64,000 bases of DNA from Rhizobiaceae bacterium MnEN-MB40S (GTDB taxonomy: Bacteria; Pseudomonadota; Alphaproteobacteria; Rhizobiales; Rhizobiaceae). The notes beneath the pieces were generated by a model. That model was not told the DNA's origin. It did not search any database and saw nothing but the letters and a program-made list of their open reading frames with translations. The stretch is taken from contig BRLC01000004.1 in the NCBI GenBank assembly GCA_024343425.1, positions 124,001 through 188,000 of the forward strand. The letters run 5' to 3'. A program made the position numbers and the translations under genes. Shown here piece after piece: positions 17,033 to 28,451 of this stretch (position 1 is the stretch's first letter; each line of letters opens with the position of its first letter).

Positions 17033-19368
17033 TACGCGGGTTTGGCTTCGGACGCCTTGGCCTCCGCCATCTGCTTGACGGCCTTGCCGGCGGCAGCGAT
17101 GACTGCCGGATCGGAGGCGTCGTCTGCGTCAACGGCGCCAGGCACGTTGACCCGCACTTCCGGCCTTGCGAATTCGATCCCGTTTTCTGCAAAGGCTTTC
17201 TGAACCCTTGCATAGACGTCCTTGCGAATCACCCATTGCTTGCCGGGCTTGGCCATGAACTTGCCGCGCACGACCATGCCCACGTCGTTGACGTCGGAAA
17301 CCCCTTGCGACTTGAAGGTCTGGATGATGTCCTCGGCGTAGGGAGCCTCGAGCATATCCTTGCCGATCTGCTTGAAAAGCTTCTTCACCTTGTTGGCGTC
17401 GGTGTCGAAAGGCACGGTGAACTTCACTTTCATGATCACCCAGTCGCGCGAGTTGTTGGTGATCTTCGGTATCTCTCCATAGGGAACCGTGTGGACCGGA
17501 CCGGACGGATGGCGCAACTGCAGCGACCGGATCGAAATCTTCTCCACCGTGCCCATTGTGCCGTTGATGTCCAGGAACTCGCCAACGCGGAAAGCGTCGT
17601 CCATCAGGAAGAACACGCCGGACACGATGTCCTTGACCAGTGTCTGGGCGCCGAAGCCGATGGCCAGACCCAGAATACCGGCGCCGGCCAGAAGTGGCGC
17701 GATGTTTACGCCAAAACTGCTGAGCGCAATCAGCACCGTGATGGTTATGATCGTGATCTGAATGGCCAATTTTGCAAGCGGCAGGACGGTCGACAGTCTC
17801 GAGCCGCCGGCGCCGCCGCCTTCTCCGCCGGCCTCGTCGGGCGCGCCGGCAGTCGCGGTGTTCTCATCGGCGAGCTTGCGATTGATCCACAATGACGCCA
17901 CTTCCCAGGCGAGATAGCCAGCAATCAGTATGAATAGCGCCTCGAAGAAGGAGGACGCTATGCGCGCGCCCAGTCCGGCCGTTGCGAGTGTGCCGAGCTG
18001 GATATCCCAGATCCTGATCAGCAGAACGATCACGATGCCGAACACCAGTGTGCGCCCGATCCTGATATAGCTGCGCTTGGTTGAGTGGTAGGCCGCTTCG
18101 GCAACCGCTCCCTCGCCGCGCATCGGCGGCACCAGATGATGCACGAGCCCTCGAATCGTCGTGTTCAGCGCCGGCGCGATAAGCAGCAGTGCAAGCGTCA
18201 GGTAGTGCTGTCCCTTTTCGACGAGATCAAGCCTGCCGTTGATCGCCAGAAACTGCACGGTCAACCATGTCAGCGCTATGAGCGCGATGGCGACCCAGGG
18301 AAACGCCCGGGCCGTCATGACTTCAGATCCCGTCACGTCCTCGGTGTCGCCGAGAAGCATCTTGGACAGTCCACGGCGCGCCTTGTAGGTCATGACGCCG
18401 AGCCAGACGAATACGCCGAGGTTTATCCAGAAGATGAAAGCGTTGCCGAAAGGCGCCTGTCCGTTCGTCCTGAGAAATTCGACCAGGAAGATGTTGAAGC
18501 CGGCCAGTATCACTACGCCAAGGGCGTTGTAGTAGATGAACTTCGAAGTCCAGTCGTCAGCGTAAACCAGCCGCATGTTGGGGCGGTTGGGCGCAAGCAC
18601 AAATCGCGACACAGCAGCGACCACACGCGGGACAACGATGAGATACAGCATGAAAGCGTGCACGACAGGCCGATCCTGGTCGGCGATGAACTGTTGGATG
18701 ACAATCCGGCCGACAATGAAAAACGCCAGCAGGCCGACCATATCCACGACCAGCCGCTTGCCAAGAAATTCCAGCGTTTGGCGCAGATTTTCCGGTTGTT
18801 GCTGATGTTCGTATTGTTTGCGCCAGTTCGAGGCCAGCCGGTCCACGATGAATTCGGCGACGAGACCTGCGGCGATCGCGCCGACGACAAGCAACAACAG
18901 ATGGAAGACGCCTGAACCTCCCCGTTCCTCCACAAAGTTTCCGATAGCCTTGCCGAGATCCACGGTCGAGCTGGGTATCCTGACGACGGAATTGATGAGG
19001 TTCGCGCCCAGCTTTCCGAACGAGTCGTAGAGCATGATCGCGCTGTTTTGTTCCGGCGCCTTGTTCTTTTCCGCGTCCGCCGCCGCTACAGCGTCGAGAC
19101 GTTGCAGCAGCAATTGCCGCACCTGCTCGTCATCCATCTGGGAAACGATTTCGCGAACCATCGCGGGCGTCAGGTTCTCGGGCAGCGTCACCGGCTTCGC
19201 TTCAGACGATTTCTCCGCCGACGCGGCCTTGGCCACGCCCACCATGGACTGCGCCTGGGCTGCTCCGCACAAAACGAAGATCAGCAGCGCCAATCCAAGA
19301 AAACAGGCCCCAAGCTGCTGCACGCCGAAGTACAGGCGCTCAATTCCGGCAGAACGCACGATAGCCAT
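17032..19368 (-). CDS. Large MscS-family mechanosensitive channel
   Basis: 778 residues, far longer than MscS itself (286). A signal-like N-terminus ending in CGAAQAQ precedes a soluble domain (to ~165) likely in the periplasm, then about ten hydrophobic segments. The MscS core lies near residues 530-740: the pore helix region LLAGAGILGLAIGFGAQTLVKDIVSGVFFLMDD is followed by the beta domain (VGEFLDINGTMGTVEKISIRSLQLR, VHTVPYGEIPKITNNSRD). This resembles the YnaI/YbdG/MscM class that protects against hypo-osmotic shock. It sits between two ABC exporters in one orientation and overlaps the downstream one by one base. Confidence 0.92.
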   Translation of the reverse strand: MAIVRSAGIERLYFGVQQLGACFLGLALLIFVLCGAAQAQSMVGVAKAASAEKSSEAKPVTLPENLTPAMVREIVSQMDDEQVRQLLLQRLDAVAAADAEKNKAPEQNSAIMLYDSFGKLGANLINSVVRIPSSTVDLGKAIGNFVEERGGSGVFHLLLLVVGAIAAGLVAEFIVDRLASNWRKQYEHQQQPENLRQTLEFLGKRLVVDMVGLLAFFIVGRIVIQQFIADQDRPVVHAFMLYLIVVPRVVAAVSRFVLAPNRPNMRLVYADDWTSKFIYYNALGVVILAGFNIFLVEFLRTNGQAPFGNAFIFWINLGVFVWLGVMTYKARRGLSKMLLGDTEDVTGSEVMTARAFPWVAIALIALTWLTVQFLAINGRLDLVEKGQHYLTLALLLIAPALNTTIRGLVHHLVPPMRGEGAVAEAAYHSTKRSYIRIGRTLVFGIVIVLLIRIWDIQLGTLATAGLGARIASSFFEALFILIAGYLAWEVASLWINRKLADENTATAGAPDEAGGEGGGAGGSRLSTVLPLAKLAIQITIITITVLIALSSFGVNIAPLLAGAGILGLAIGFGAQTLVKDIVSGVFFLMDDAFRVGEFLDINGTMGTVEKISIRSLQLRHPSGPVHTVPYGEIPKITNNSRDWVIMKVKFTVPFDTDANKVKKLFKQIGKDMLEAPYAEDIIQTFKSQGVSDVNDVGMVVRGKFMAKPGKQWVIRKDVYARVQKAFAENGIEFARPEVRVNVPGAVDADDASDPAVIAAAGKAVKQMAEAKASEAKPA

Positions 19369-19523
19369 CCCAGTATATCCCCTCTTCGCGGCCGAAATAT
19401 CAGAGCCGCTTACAGATCAGAATTGATCTTTCGGGCCTGACTATCACAAGATTGTTAATACAACCAGTTGACAACGGATCGCAGTCACAATTTGCAAGTC
19501 CGGCTTGAAGAAGCCTCCAAAGC

Positions 19524-21383
<1,860 letters not shown>

Positions 21384-21764
21384 GGTCTTGGACTCCGTAT
21401 GCGATCTGACGGTGATGTGGCGGAACGCCAAACCGGCAACGACTGGATCGGTCTTGCCTCGTCAAGATGGAACTGTTGAGTGTACAATCAACGACCGTGC
21501 TCGGATGGCGCAGATCGTTCGCAAATGGCCAGTATCGCGAAAACAGGCGTTCGCCTGCTGCGATAGGTCTGGCCGGGTTCTTAAATCATCATTGTCGTAA
21601 CCGCCGCGAAACAAAAGCCCGCGCCGCAGCACAAGCAATCGTCCCGCCTAGTCTGGAACATCGGAGCGACTTTCTACCGCGATTCCGTCCAGCAATCCAC
21701 CGCAGCGGCGATGAAATCATTTGATGGGTCTGTTCAACATCCCTAATTGTTGTATTTCGGCATC
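21384..21764. other. Divergent intergenic region between the ABC exporter and trmL
   Basis: 381 bases with no convincing gene. It must contain the promoters of both flanking genes. The only strong structural element is the palindrome at 21475-21492, described separately. Confidence 0.5.
21475..21492. promoter_or_regulatory. 18-base operator-like palindrome upstream of the ABC/MscS cluster
   Basis: GTTGAGTGTACAATCAAC is symmetric about its centre except at one base pair (the G and A flanking the central TGTACA). It lies 92 bases upstream of the exporter start on the minus strand. Symmetry and position suggest a dimeric regulator site; no regulator gene is adjacent. Confidence 0.5.
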
Positions 21765-22244
21765 ATGACGACACCTGAAACCGATCTGCGCATAGCCCTC
21801 TTCCAGCCGGACATTCCGGGCAATACGGGCGCTATACTGCGCCTGGCCGCCTGTCTCGGCCTCACCGTCGACATCATCGAGCCCGCAGGCTTCGACCTGT
21901 CCGACCGCGCGCTGAAACGCGCCGGCATGGACTATGTGGAACAGGCCTCGCTTCGCCGCCATCTCAACTGGCGATCCTTTCAGGACTGGGCGGCGGCCGA
22001 ACAGCGGCGTCTCGTCCTCGCTTCCACCCGCGCGCCAACCGCCTATACGCAGTTCGCCTTTCAGCCGCGAGATATTCTGCTGTTCGGTCGGGAAAGCGTC
22101 GGCGCGCCTGACCATGTGCACGAGGCCGCCGACGCGCGGATCCTCATCCCGATGGCCGAGGGCCGGCGTTCGCTCAATCTTGCGCTGAGCGTCGCCATGA
22201 TCGCCGGAGAGGCGATCAGGCAGGGTCAATTGTCCGCGTCTTGA
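21765..22244 (+). CDS. trmL: tRNA (cytidine/uridine-34-2'-O)-methyltransferase
   Basis: 159 residues from ATG 21765. It is a small SPOUT-family enzyme that methylates the wobble ribose of tRNA-Leu in E. coli. Family signatures are present in order: LFQPDIPGNTGAILRLAACLG at the N-terminus, the LFGRESVGAPDHVHE motif, and the C-terminal knot IPMAEGRRSLNLALSVAMIAGEA that binds SAM. A TTG at 21747 would add six residues without a ribosome-binding site. It converges with ilvD, seven bases apart. Confidence 0.94.
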   Translation: MTTPETDLRIALFQPDIPGNTGAILRLAACLGLTVDIIEPAGFDLSDRALKRAGMDYVEQASLRRHLNWRSFQDWAAAEQRRLVLASTRAPTAYTQFAFQPRDILLFGRESVGAPDHVHEAADARILIPMAEGRRSLNLALSVAMIAGEAIRQGQLSAS

Positions 22245-22251
22245 GGCGGCC

Positions 22252-24096
22252 TCAGTCGATTTCGCGCACAGCGCCCTTGGCGGCCGATGTCGTCAGCGCC
22301 GCGTAGGCGCGCAGCGCCTTGCTGACCTTGCGCGTGCGCTTTTCCGTCGGCTTCCAGGCGTCCACGCCTTTGGCTTCCATCGCCGCGCGGCGCTTCGCCA
22401 GTTCCTCGTCGGAGACGTCGACGCGGATGATCCGGTTCGGAATGTCGATGACGATCGTGTCGCCCTCCTCGACAAGTCCGATCACGCCGCCCTCGGCGGC
22501 TTCCGGAGAGACGTGGCCGATCGAGAGGCCCGAGGTTCCACCGGAGAAACGTCCGTCGGTGACGAGCGCGCACGCCTTGCCCAGCCCCTTGGATTTCAGG
22601 TAGCTGGTCGGGTAGAGCATCTCCTGCATGCCCGGTCCCCCGCGCGGCCCTTCATAGCGGATCAGCACCACGTCGCCTTCGTTGATCTTGCCGGTCAGGA
22701 TCGCCGAAACGGCGCTGTCCTGGCTTTCGCAGATCCGCGCTGGCCCGGAGAACTTCAGGATGCTTTCGTCGACGCCGGCCGTCTTCACCACGCAGCCGTC
22801 CTCGGCGATATTGCCGTAAAGCACCGCAAGCCCGCCATCCTGGCTGTAGGCGTGGTCGCGGCTGCGGATGACGCCCTTCTGCCGGTCGAGATCCAGTTCG
22901 TCCCAGCGTTTCGACTGCGAGAAGGCGACCTGCGTCGGCACGCCGCCGGGCGCCGCTCTGAAGAACTGGTGGACGCTTTCGGAATTGGTCTGCGCGACGT
23001 CCCAGCGGGCAAGCCCTTCCTTCAGGCTGGCCGAATGCACCGTCGGCAGGTCCGACTTGAGCAGGCCGGCGCGATCGAGTTCGCCGAGAATGCCGAAAAT
23101 GCCGCCGGCGCGATGCACGTCCTCCATGTGGATGTTCTCGACGGCGGGCGCGACCTTGCAAAGCACCGGCACCTGCCGCGACAACCGGTCGATGTCGTCC
23201 ATCGTGAAGCCGACTTCACCCTCGTGCGAGGCCGCCAGCAAATGCAGCACGGTGTTCGTCGATCCGCCCATGGAAATGTCCAGCGACATGGCGTTTTCGA
23301 ACGCGCCGAAACTGGCGATGTTGCGCGGCAGAGCGCTCTCGTCGTCCTGTTCGTAGTACCGCTTGGCGAGATCGACGATCAAATGACCGGCCTCGACGAA
23401 AAGCCGTTCGCGGTCGGAATGCGTCGCAAGCGTCGAGCCGTTCCCCGGCAAGGCCAGCCCGAGCGCTTCCGTCAGACAGTTCATGGAGTTCGCCGTAAAC
23501 ATGCCGGAGCACGACCCGCAGGTCGGACATGCGGAGCGCTCCATCTCGGCCACGAAGGAGTCCGACACCCGGTCGTCGGCGGCGGCGACCATCGCGTCGA
23601 TCAGGTCGACAGCCTTTTCCGTGCCGTCCTCCATCGTCACCTTGCCGGCCTCCATCGGTCCGCCAGACACGAACACGACGGGAATGTTCAGGCGCATAGC
23701 GGCGTTCAGCATGCCGGGCGTGATCTTGTCGCAATTCGAAATGCAGACGAGCGCGTCGGCGCAATGCCCGTTGACCATATATTCCACGGCGTCCGCGATC
23801 ACTTCGCGCGAAGGCAGCGAATAGAGCATGCCGTCATGGCCCATGGCGATGCCGTCGTCGACGGCGATCGTGTTGAATTCCTTGGCGACGCCGCCGGCGC
23901 GCTCCACTTCGCGCGCCACCAGTTGGCCGAGATCCTTCAGATGCACGTGGCCGGGCACGAACTGGGTGAAAGAATTGGCGATCGCAATAATCGGCTTGCC
24001 GAAATCGTTATCTTTCATCCCCGTCGCGCGCCAAAGGCCGCGGGCGCCGGCCATGTTTCGGCCGTGGGTGGAGGTTCTGGAACGATACTGGGGCAT
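22252..24096 (-). CDS. ilvD: Dihydroxy-acid dehydratase
   Basis: 614 residues from ATG 24096 (AAGGAA nine bases upstream). Dehydrates 2,3-dihydroxy-isovalerate and -methylvalerate in valine, leucine and isoleucine synthesis, using an Fe-S cluster. The cluster cysteines are in [11 protein letters not shown] and in [11 protein letters not shown]; the substrate/Mg2+ region includes [16 protein letters not shown], and the C-terminal [24 protein letters not shown] signature is intact. It is a single gene here, not in an ilv operon. No leader peptide is evident in the 150 bases upstream. Confidence 0.97.
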   Translation of the reverse strand: MPQYRSRTSTHGRNMAGARGLWRATGMKDNDFGKPIIAIANSFTQFVPGHVHLKDLGQLVAREVERAGGVAKEFNTIAVDDGIAMGHDGMLYSLPSREVIADAVEYMVNGHCADALVCISNCDKITPGMLNAAMRLNIPVVFVSGGPMEAGKVTMEDGTEKAVDLIDAMVAAADDRVSDSFVAEMERSACPTCGSCSGMFTANSMNCLTEALGLALPGNGSTLATHSDRERLFVEAGHLIVDLAKRYYEQDDESALPRNIASFGAFENAMSLDISMGGSTNTVLHLLAASHEGEVGFTMDDIDRLSRQVPVLCKVAPAVENIHMEDVHRAGGIFGILGELDRAGLLKSDLPTVHSASLKEGLARWDVAQTNSESVHQFFRAAPGGVPTQVAFSQSKRWDELDLDRQKGVIRSRDHAYSQDGGLAVLYGNIAEDGCVVKTAGVDESILKFSGPARICESQDSAVSAILTGKINEGDVVLIRYEGPRGGPGMQEMLYPTSYLKSKGLGKACALVTDGRFSGGTSGLSIGHVSPEAAEGGVIGLVEEGDTIVIDIPNRIIRVDVSDEELAKRRAAMEAKGVDAWKPTEKRTRKVSKALRAYAALTTSAAKGAVREID

Positions 24097-24309
24097 GCAC
24101 GTAATTCCTTGATTGTTTTCATGCAGCTCGCGAGGCGGATTTGCGGATCCGGCTGTCGTCGCAAACGCCCTTTCCAGAGCCCTTCGAGACGCAAACCACA
24201 CGAGTCGCTTTTGACCGATTTGAGGCACAATGATCGCGCCTCGGTTTCGGAACATTAGCAGGTCGCAGAAAAACGCCCGAATTTCAAGGGCGGAGAAACA
24301 TCGGGCGCA

Positions 24310-24570
24310 TCAATCGGCTGTCGGCAACCTGCGCATCGTGAATTCGATTTCGTCGTCCGGAAGCTGGCGCCAGCTTTCCACTTCCGTCCAGTAGGCGGCT
24401 TTCGGCCAGGCGTGAAACCATTCGCGCGCCTTGGCCCTGGCCAGGTTTCGGGGAAGTCGGAATGTCTCGCGAACGAACGGATCGCCTTTTCCGCGATCGC
24501 CATTCTCGCGGCTCTTCCGGATTCGTTTCCGCAACCCGTCCATGGGCGGAACTGGAGGCAATCGGACCAT
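24310..24570 (-). CDS. Small protein of unknown function
   Basis: 86 residues from ATG 24570, chosen because GAGG lies nine bases upstream; the frame stays open to 24735 but that extension lacks a ribosome-binding site. The sequence is rich in Arg and Trp with a compact C-terminal part (AREWFHAWPKAAYWTEVESWRQLPDD). I do not recognise a family. It is divergent from hemF across 241 bases and downstream of the ilvD promoter region. The good start signal and codon pattern support it as a real gene. Confidence 0.6.
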   Translation of the reverse strand: MVRLPPVPPMDGLRKRIRKSRENGDRGKGDPFVRETFRLPRNLARAKAREWFHAWPKAAYWTEVESWRQLPDDEIEFTMRRLPTAD

Positions 24571-24811
24571 GTTACTTGACCTCGCGAAGCCGCACGATAA
24601 AGCAAAACGACCGGATACGAAACGCCTTTGTGTCGAATTCCGGGATTGCCCGCGCCGCGCGAATTGCAACGGGTTCGGCAGTATAGTTTCAGATTTTTCC
24701 AGTGTATTGAACGCGGTATACGCATTTTGATTCAAATTTCACAGTCAGCCTCTATGGCATGTGCGCTGACTTGATATAAAAGAGTCGCGATGAAGATGGG
24801 GGCACCAGTTC

Positions 24812-25723
24812 ATGCAACGACCGAACCTTCCCGTGGGCCATCCCGACGCCCTGGAAGACAAGATGCGCAAAGCGAGCACATGGTTCGAAACGCTTCGCGA
24901 CGCCATCTGCGAAATATTCGAGCAGCTAGAAGACGAGGTGACAGGCCCGCTTTCCGATGACGCGCCGGGTCGTTTCGTGCAGACAAAATGGCTGCGGGAA
25001 GAAGGCAAGGGCGGCGGCGGCATCATGTCGATGATGAATGGCCGCGTCTTTGAAAAGGTCGGCGTTCACACATCCACGGTCCATGGCGAGTTTTCACCGG
25101 ATTTCCGCAGCCAGATTCCCGGCGCCGAGAAGGATCCCAATTTCTGGGCGTCCGGCATCTCGCTGATCGCCCATCCGGTCAATCCCAACGTGCCGGCCGT
25201 CCACATGAACACGCGGATGGTCATCACCTCCACGCAATGGTTCGGCGGAGGCGCCGACCTGACCCCGGTCCTTGATCGCCGACGCAAGCAGGAAGACCCA
25301 GACAGCCGCCTGTTTCACCGAACGATGGAAATCACCTGCAACCGTCACAAGGTCGCTGATTACCCCAAATACAAGGAATGGTGCGACGAGTATTTCTACC
25401 TCCCGCACCGGAAGGAGCCGCGCGGCATCGGCGGCATTTTCTTCGACTGGCTGCGGTCGGAGGAAAAGGACGGCGGCTGGGACGCCGACTTCGCCTTCGT
25501 TCAGGATGTCGGCCGCGCCTTCGCGGTCGCTTACCCCAAGATCGTGCGCAACAATTTCAACGATCACTGGGACGAGAACGAGCGCAACGAACAGCTGATC
25601 CGGCGCGGGCGCTACGTCGAGTTCAACCTGCTCTATGACCGCGGCACGATCTTCGGCCTGAAGACCGGCGGCAATGTCGATTCGATTCTCTCCTCGATGC
25701 CGCCCGCGGTTCGCTGGCCATAA
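24812..25723 (+). CDS. hemF: Oxygen-dependent coproporphyrinogen III oxidase
   Basis: 303 residues, the usual length. Decarboxylates coproporphyrinogen III to protoporphyrinogen IX using O2 in haem synthesis. Visible signatures are [39 protein letters not shown] with metal/substrate residues, the conserved [12 protein letters not shown] and the C-terminal [19 protein letters not shown]. Several histidines and acids implicated in catalysis are present. It converges with the CCA-type enzyme (seven bases apart). A short palindrome upstream does not match an FNR box. Confidence 0.97.
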   Translation: MQRPNLPVGHPDALEDKMRKASTWFETLRDAICEIFEQLEDEVTGPLSDDAPGRFVQTKWLREEGKGGGGIMSMMNGRVFEKVGVHTSTVHGEFSPDFRSQIPGAEKDPNFWASGISLIAHPVNPNVPAVHMNTRMVITSTQWFGGGADLTPVLDRRRKQEDPDSRLFHRTMEITCNRHKVADYPKYKEWCDEYFYLPHRKEPRGIGGIFFDWLRSEEKDGGWDADFAFVQDVGRAFAVAYPKIVRNNFNDHWDENERNEQLIRRGRYVEFNLLYDRGTIFGLKTGGNVDSILSSMPPAVRWP

Positions 25724-25730
25724 CGAAGGG

Positions 25731-27005
25731 TCAATCCCCGGTCCGCGCCTGGATATCCGGAACCTTCTGCAGCAACGCAGCGCGATCGAGCCGGAAATCG
25801 CTTGCAATCCAGGCCTCTTCGATGGCCTTGAGGATCCGCCCCATGTCGGGACCGGACTGAATCCCGAGCGCAGTCAGATCCTTGCCCCGAACCGGCATCA
25901 CCGGCCGTTCCCAGCTTTCGCAAAAGGCGATCAGCCTCGAATATCCGGCCGCCTGCATCAGAGCGTCATTGTCCGTCTCGGCGGCGGCGCGCGCTGCTGC
26001 GAGTTGCAGCCTCAACCCATCGATCACGGCCCCCGGGGATGTCTGATAGAGAAGCCGCGCGAGCCTGCTTTCAGCGACAGTCGGCGAAAGGCGCTCCGCA
26101 TCGGCCCAGCCGATCAACCGATCCTTTTCCGCATTCGAAAGTTTCAGCCGTTCGCCCAGCGCCGCAATGCGCGGCCCGTATGGCGGCGTGATCGCCATCA
26201 GCCGAAGCAATGCGTCCGGCTCCCAGCCAAGTTGCTGCTCGGCGCGCACAAGCCCGTGGATCGCGTCGATGCCCCACTTTTCCGTTTCCGGAAGAATGGC
26301 CGTCAGAACCCCGCTCTGTCGCATCCATAACAGCGCGCGCGACGGATCGGGAGCGGCGAGCAGACGTTTCAGCTCCGACCACACGCGTTCCGCGGAAAGC
26401 TGCGCGAGGCCGTCCTTGAGCCTTGCCGACGCCCTGAGGCCGTCCGCATCCGGGCGCCCGTCGCCATACCAGGCGAAAAACCGGAAAAAGCGCAGGATGC
26501 GCAGATAGTCCTCCCTGATGCGCGTTTCGGCGTCGCCGATGAAGCGCACCAGCCGCTTCTCGATATCCGCCAGCCCTCCGACAAGGTCTATGACCGCGCC
26601 GTCGGCGTCGGCGTAAAGACCGTTGATGGTCAGGTCCCTGCGCTCGGCGTCTTCACGCCAGCTGCTTCCAAAGGCCACCTGCGCGCGGCGCCCGTCGGTC
26701 TCCACATCCACCCGAAGCGTCGTGACCTCGAACGGCTTTCCGTCGACAATCACTGTCACCGTGCCGTGGTCGACGCCGGTCGGTATGGTCTTGAAGCCGG
26801 CGGCCTTGGCGCGGTCCGCCACTGCGTCGGGCGACAGCGTCGTGGCGAGATCGATATCGCCGACTGCCATGCCCATCAGCGTGTTGCGCACAGCGCCGCC
26901 GACGATCCGCGTTTCCGCGTCGCCTTCATTCAGCACGGCGAGAATTCTTCGCAAGGGCGCTTCGCCGAACCAGTCGGCGTCGGCAATGGTCGTGGCGCTC
27001 GTCAT
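25731..27005 (-). CDS. CCA tRNA nucleotidyltransferase/poly(A) polymerase family protein
   Basis: 424 residues. The N-terminal class II nucleotidyltransferase head shows RIVGGAVRNTLMG and the catalytic DIDLATT pair of Asp residues, then RRDLTINGLYAD and the ATP-selecting EDYLRILRFFRFF. The C-terminal half is helical, as in CCA-adding enzymes. Alphaproteobacteria often have one such protein acting as the CCA-adding enzyme; specificity for CCA versus poly(A) cannot be settled by eye. It is the last gene of a run with the CoA pyrophosphatase and DUF1285 genes, six bases after the former. Confidence 0.9.
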   Translation of the reverse strand: MTSATTIADADWFGEAPLRRILAVLNEGDAETRIVGGAVRNTLMGMAVGDIDLATTLSPDAVADRAKAAGFKTIPTGVDHGTVTVIVDGKPFEVTTLRVDVETDGRRAQVAFGSSWREDAERRDLTINGLYADADGAVIDLVGGLADIEKRLVRFIGDAETRIREDYLRILRFFRFFAWYGDGRPDADGLRASARLKDGLAQLSAERVWSELKRLLAAPDPSRALLWMRQSGVLTAILPETEKWGIDAIHGLVRAEQQLGWEPDALLRLMAITPPYGPRIAALGERLKLSNAEKDRLIGWADAERLSPTVAESRLARLLYQTSPGAVIDGLRLQLAAARAAAETDNDALMQAAGYSRLIAFCESWERPVMPVRGKDLTALGIQSGPDMGRILKAIEEAWIASDFRLDRAALLQKVPDIQARTGD

Positions 27006-27011
27006 GGGCGT

Positions 27012-27650
27012 CTACCGGTCCGAAAAATAGATTTCATACAGGGTTCGGATAATGCCCGCGGTCACGCCCCAGATGTATCTCTGGTCGTAGGGCATGGAGT
27101 AGTAATGCCGTTCGAGGCCCTGCCACACCTTGCTCTCGCGATTGTGGTTCGCCGGATCCATCAGAAAATCCAGCGGCACCTCGAAGGCGTCGTCGACCTC
27201 CTGACGGTTGAGCCGAACCGGAAAGCCCGGCTGGACGATCGCCAGCACCGGAAAAACCTTGAAACCGGTCGCTGTGAAATAGAGCGGCAGCCGGCCAAAC
27301 GGCTCGATGTATTTCGCCGACAGCCCGATTTCCTCTTCCGCCTCCCGCATCGCTGCGGCCTCGGGTGATTCGTCTTCCGGGTCGATCGCGCCGCCCGGGA
27401 AGGCGATCTGTCCGGAATGGGTGCGCATTTTCGTCGTTCGCTGCGTCAAAAGCAGGCTGGTGTGATCTCCGTAGTCGACGAAAGGAACGAGCACGGCCGC
27501 ATCGCGCAGTTTCTGCTTCAGAACCCAGCTGTGCAGATCCGGATTGAGCAAATGGTCGCCGAACAGCGCGTCGTCGTCGACTGCCGGCCGCGCGGTGATC
27601 GTGTCGCGCAGCGCCCGCGCGCTGTATCGCTGATCGGCGTCGACCTTCAT
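27012..27650 (-). CDS. Nudix hydrolase, CoA pyrophosphatase type (NudL-like)
   Basis: 212 residues. The Nudix box GGAIDPEDESPEAAAMREAEEEIG is complete in its catalytic residues (only a fragment is quoted here as G-x5-E-x7-RE-x2-EE). Upstream LLTQRT followed by HSGQIAFPGG is the UPF0035 signature that defines the coenzyme A pyrophosphatase subgroup. It would cleave CoA and its oxidised derivatives to 3',5'-ADP and phosphopantetheine. Its ATG overlaps the stop of the DUF1285 gene (four bases), and it precedes the CCA-type gene by six. Confidence 0.9.
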   Translation of the reverse strand: MKVDADQRYSARALRDTITARPAVDDDALFGDHLLNPDLHSWVLKQKLRDAAVLVPFVDYGDHTSLLLTQRTTKMRTHSGQIAFPGGAIDPEDESPEAAAMREAEEEIGLSAKYIEPFGRLPLYFTATGFKVFPVLAIVQPGFPVRLNRQEVDDAFEVPLDFLMDPANHNRESKVWQGLERHYYSMPYDQRYIWGVTAGIIRTLYEIYFSDR

Positions 27651-28258
27651 CGGCTGAGCGCCTCGAGTTTCCGCATTTCCATTATCGGAAAAACGCTTTC
27701 TGCGGAGCGCACGGCGAACATCTCCCGCCCGTCGATCTCGACAGGCTCGCCAAGCTCCACGATATCGTACATCACCGGACGGCTGATCAGCGCCTCCAGC
27801 CGGCCGCGAACGTGAAGATAAGGCTTGAGTTCGTCGTTTTCGCCAGCGATTTCAAAGCGCAAGGGATGCTCCGGACCGGCCTCCACCACGTCGCCGACAT
27901 TGGTTCTGAATGTCAGGACCTGCTGGTCGTCCCGCTGCGTCACGCTCATTTCCACGCCAATGAAAGGCGCGTCTTCCACGCGAATCCCGACCTTTTCAAC
28001 CGGCGTCACCAGATAGGTCTTGCCGTCCGCGTCCTTGCGCAGAACCGTCGAGAAAAGCCGCACCAGCGGCTGCCGTCCGATCGGCGTTCCCATATAGAAC
28101 CAGGTGCCGTCGGCGCGGATCTCCATGTCGAGATCGCCGCAGAACTCCGGATTCCATTTTTCAACGGGCGGCAACCCGCGGGTCGAGGCCGCCGCGCGGG
28201 AGATCAGCGCCTCCAGTCCGGCTGCGTCGGATGTTTGCGTCAACTTGCCCTCAGCCAT
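27647..28258 (-). CDS. DUF1285-family protein
   Basis: 203 residues. The characteristic PPVEKWNPEFCGDLDMEI motif near residue 30 and the following GTWFYMGTPIGRQPLVRLFSTVLR identify the DUF1285 family, small beta-rich proteins of unknown role that are common in alpha- and gammaproteobacteria. It is the first gene of a three-gene minus-strand run (DUF1285, CoA pyrophosphatase, CCA-type enzyme) with overlapping or near-contiguous junctions. It is divergent from moxR across 193 bases. Function cannot be assigned. Confidence 0.9.
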   Translation of the reverse strand: MAEGKLTQTSDAAGLEALISRAAASTRGLPPVEKWNPEFCGDLDMEIRADGTWFYMGTPIGRQPLVRLFSTVLRKDADGKTYLVTPVEKVGIRVEDAPFIGVEMSVTQRDDQQVLTFRTNVGDVVEAGPEHPLRFEIAGENDELKPYLHVRGRLEALISRPVMYDIVELGEPVEIDGREMFAVRSAESVFPIMEMRKLEALSR

Positions 28259-28451
28259 GGCGGAATCGTTACTCCTTCATTCACAACTTTGTCACTTAGA
28301 GCAGTTCCAGCTTCGTGTCATTCATAGCAGAATGCAGAAAACCCGTTGCGACAATACGAATCCCCATTGATGGTGATCATAATTACGCCATTTAACGGTT
28401 GGTGAATGCAAGTGTAGACGTTCTCGAACAAGATAATACGGAGACTGTTTT

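Noticed and set aside
15326..17203. 625-codon plus-strand ORF antisense to ABC exporter 1 (and a similar one over exporter 2)
   Set aside because: It mirrors the exporter gene; the two shadows resemble each other only because the exporters are paralogues.
24573..24735. 55-residue upstream extension of the small protein gene next to hemF
   Set aside because: The ATG at 24570 has a clear GAGG site, and the extension reads as random high-Arg sequence.
24726..24736. TTTGATTCAAA palindrome upstream of hemF as an FNR site
   Set aside because: It lacks the four-base spacing between TTGAT and ATCAA required for FNR/FnrL boxes.
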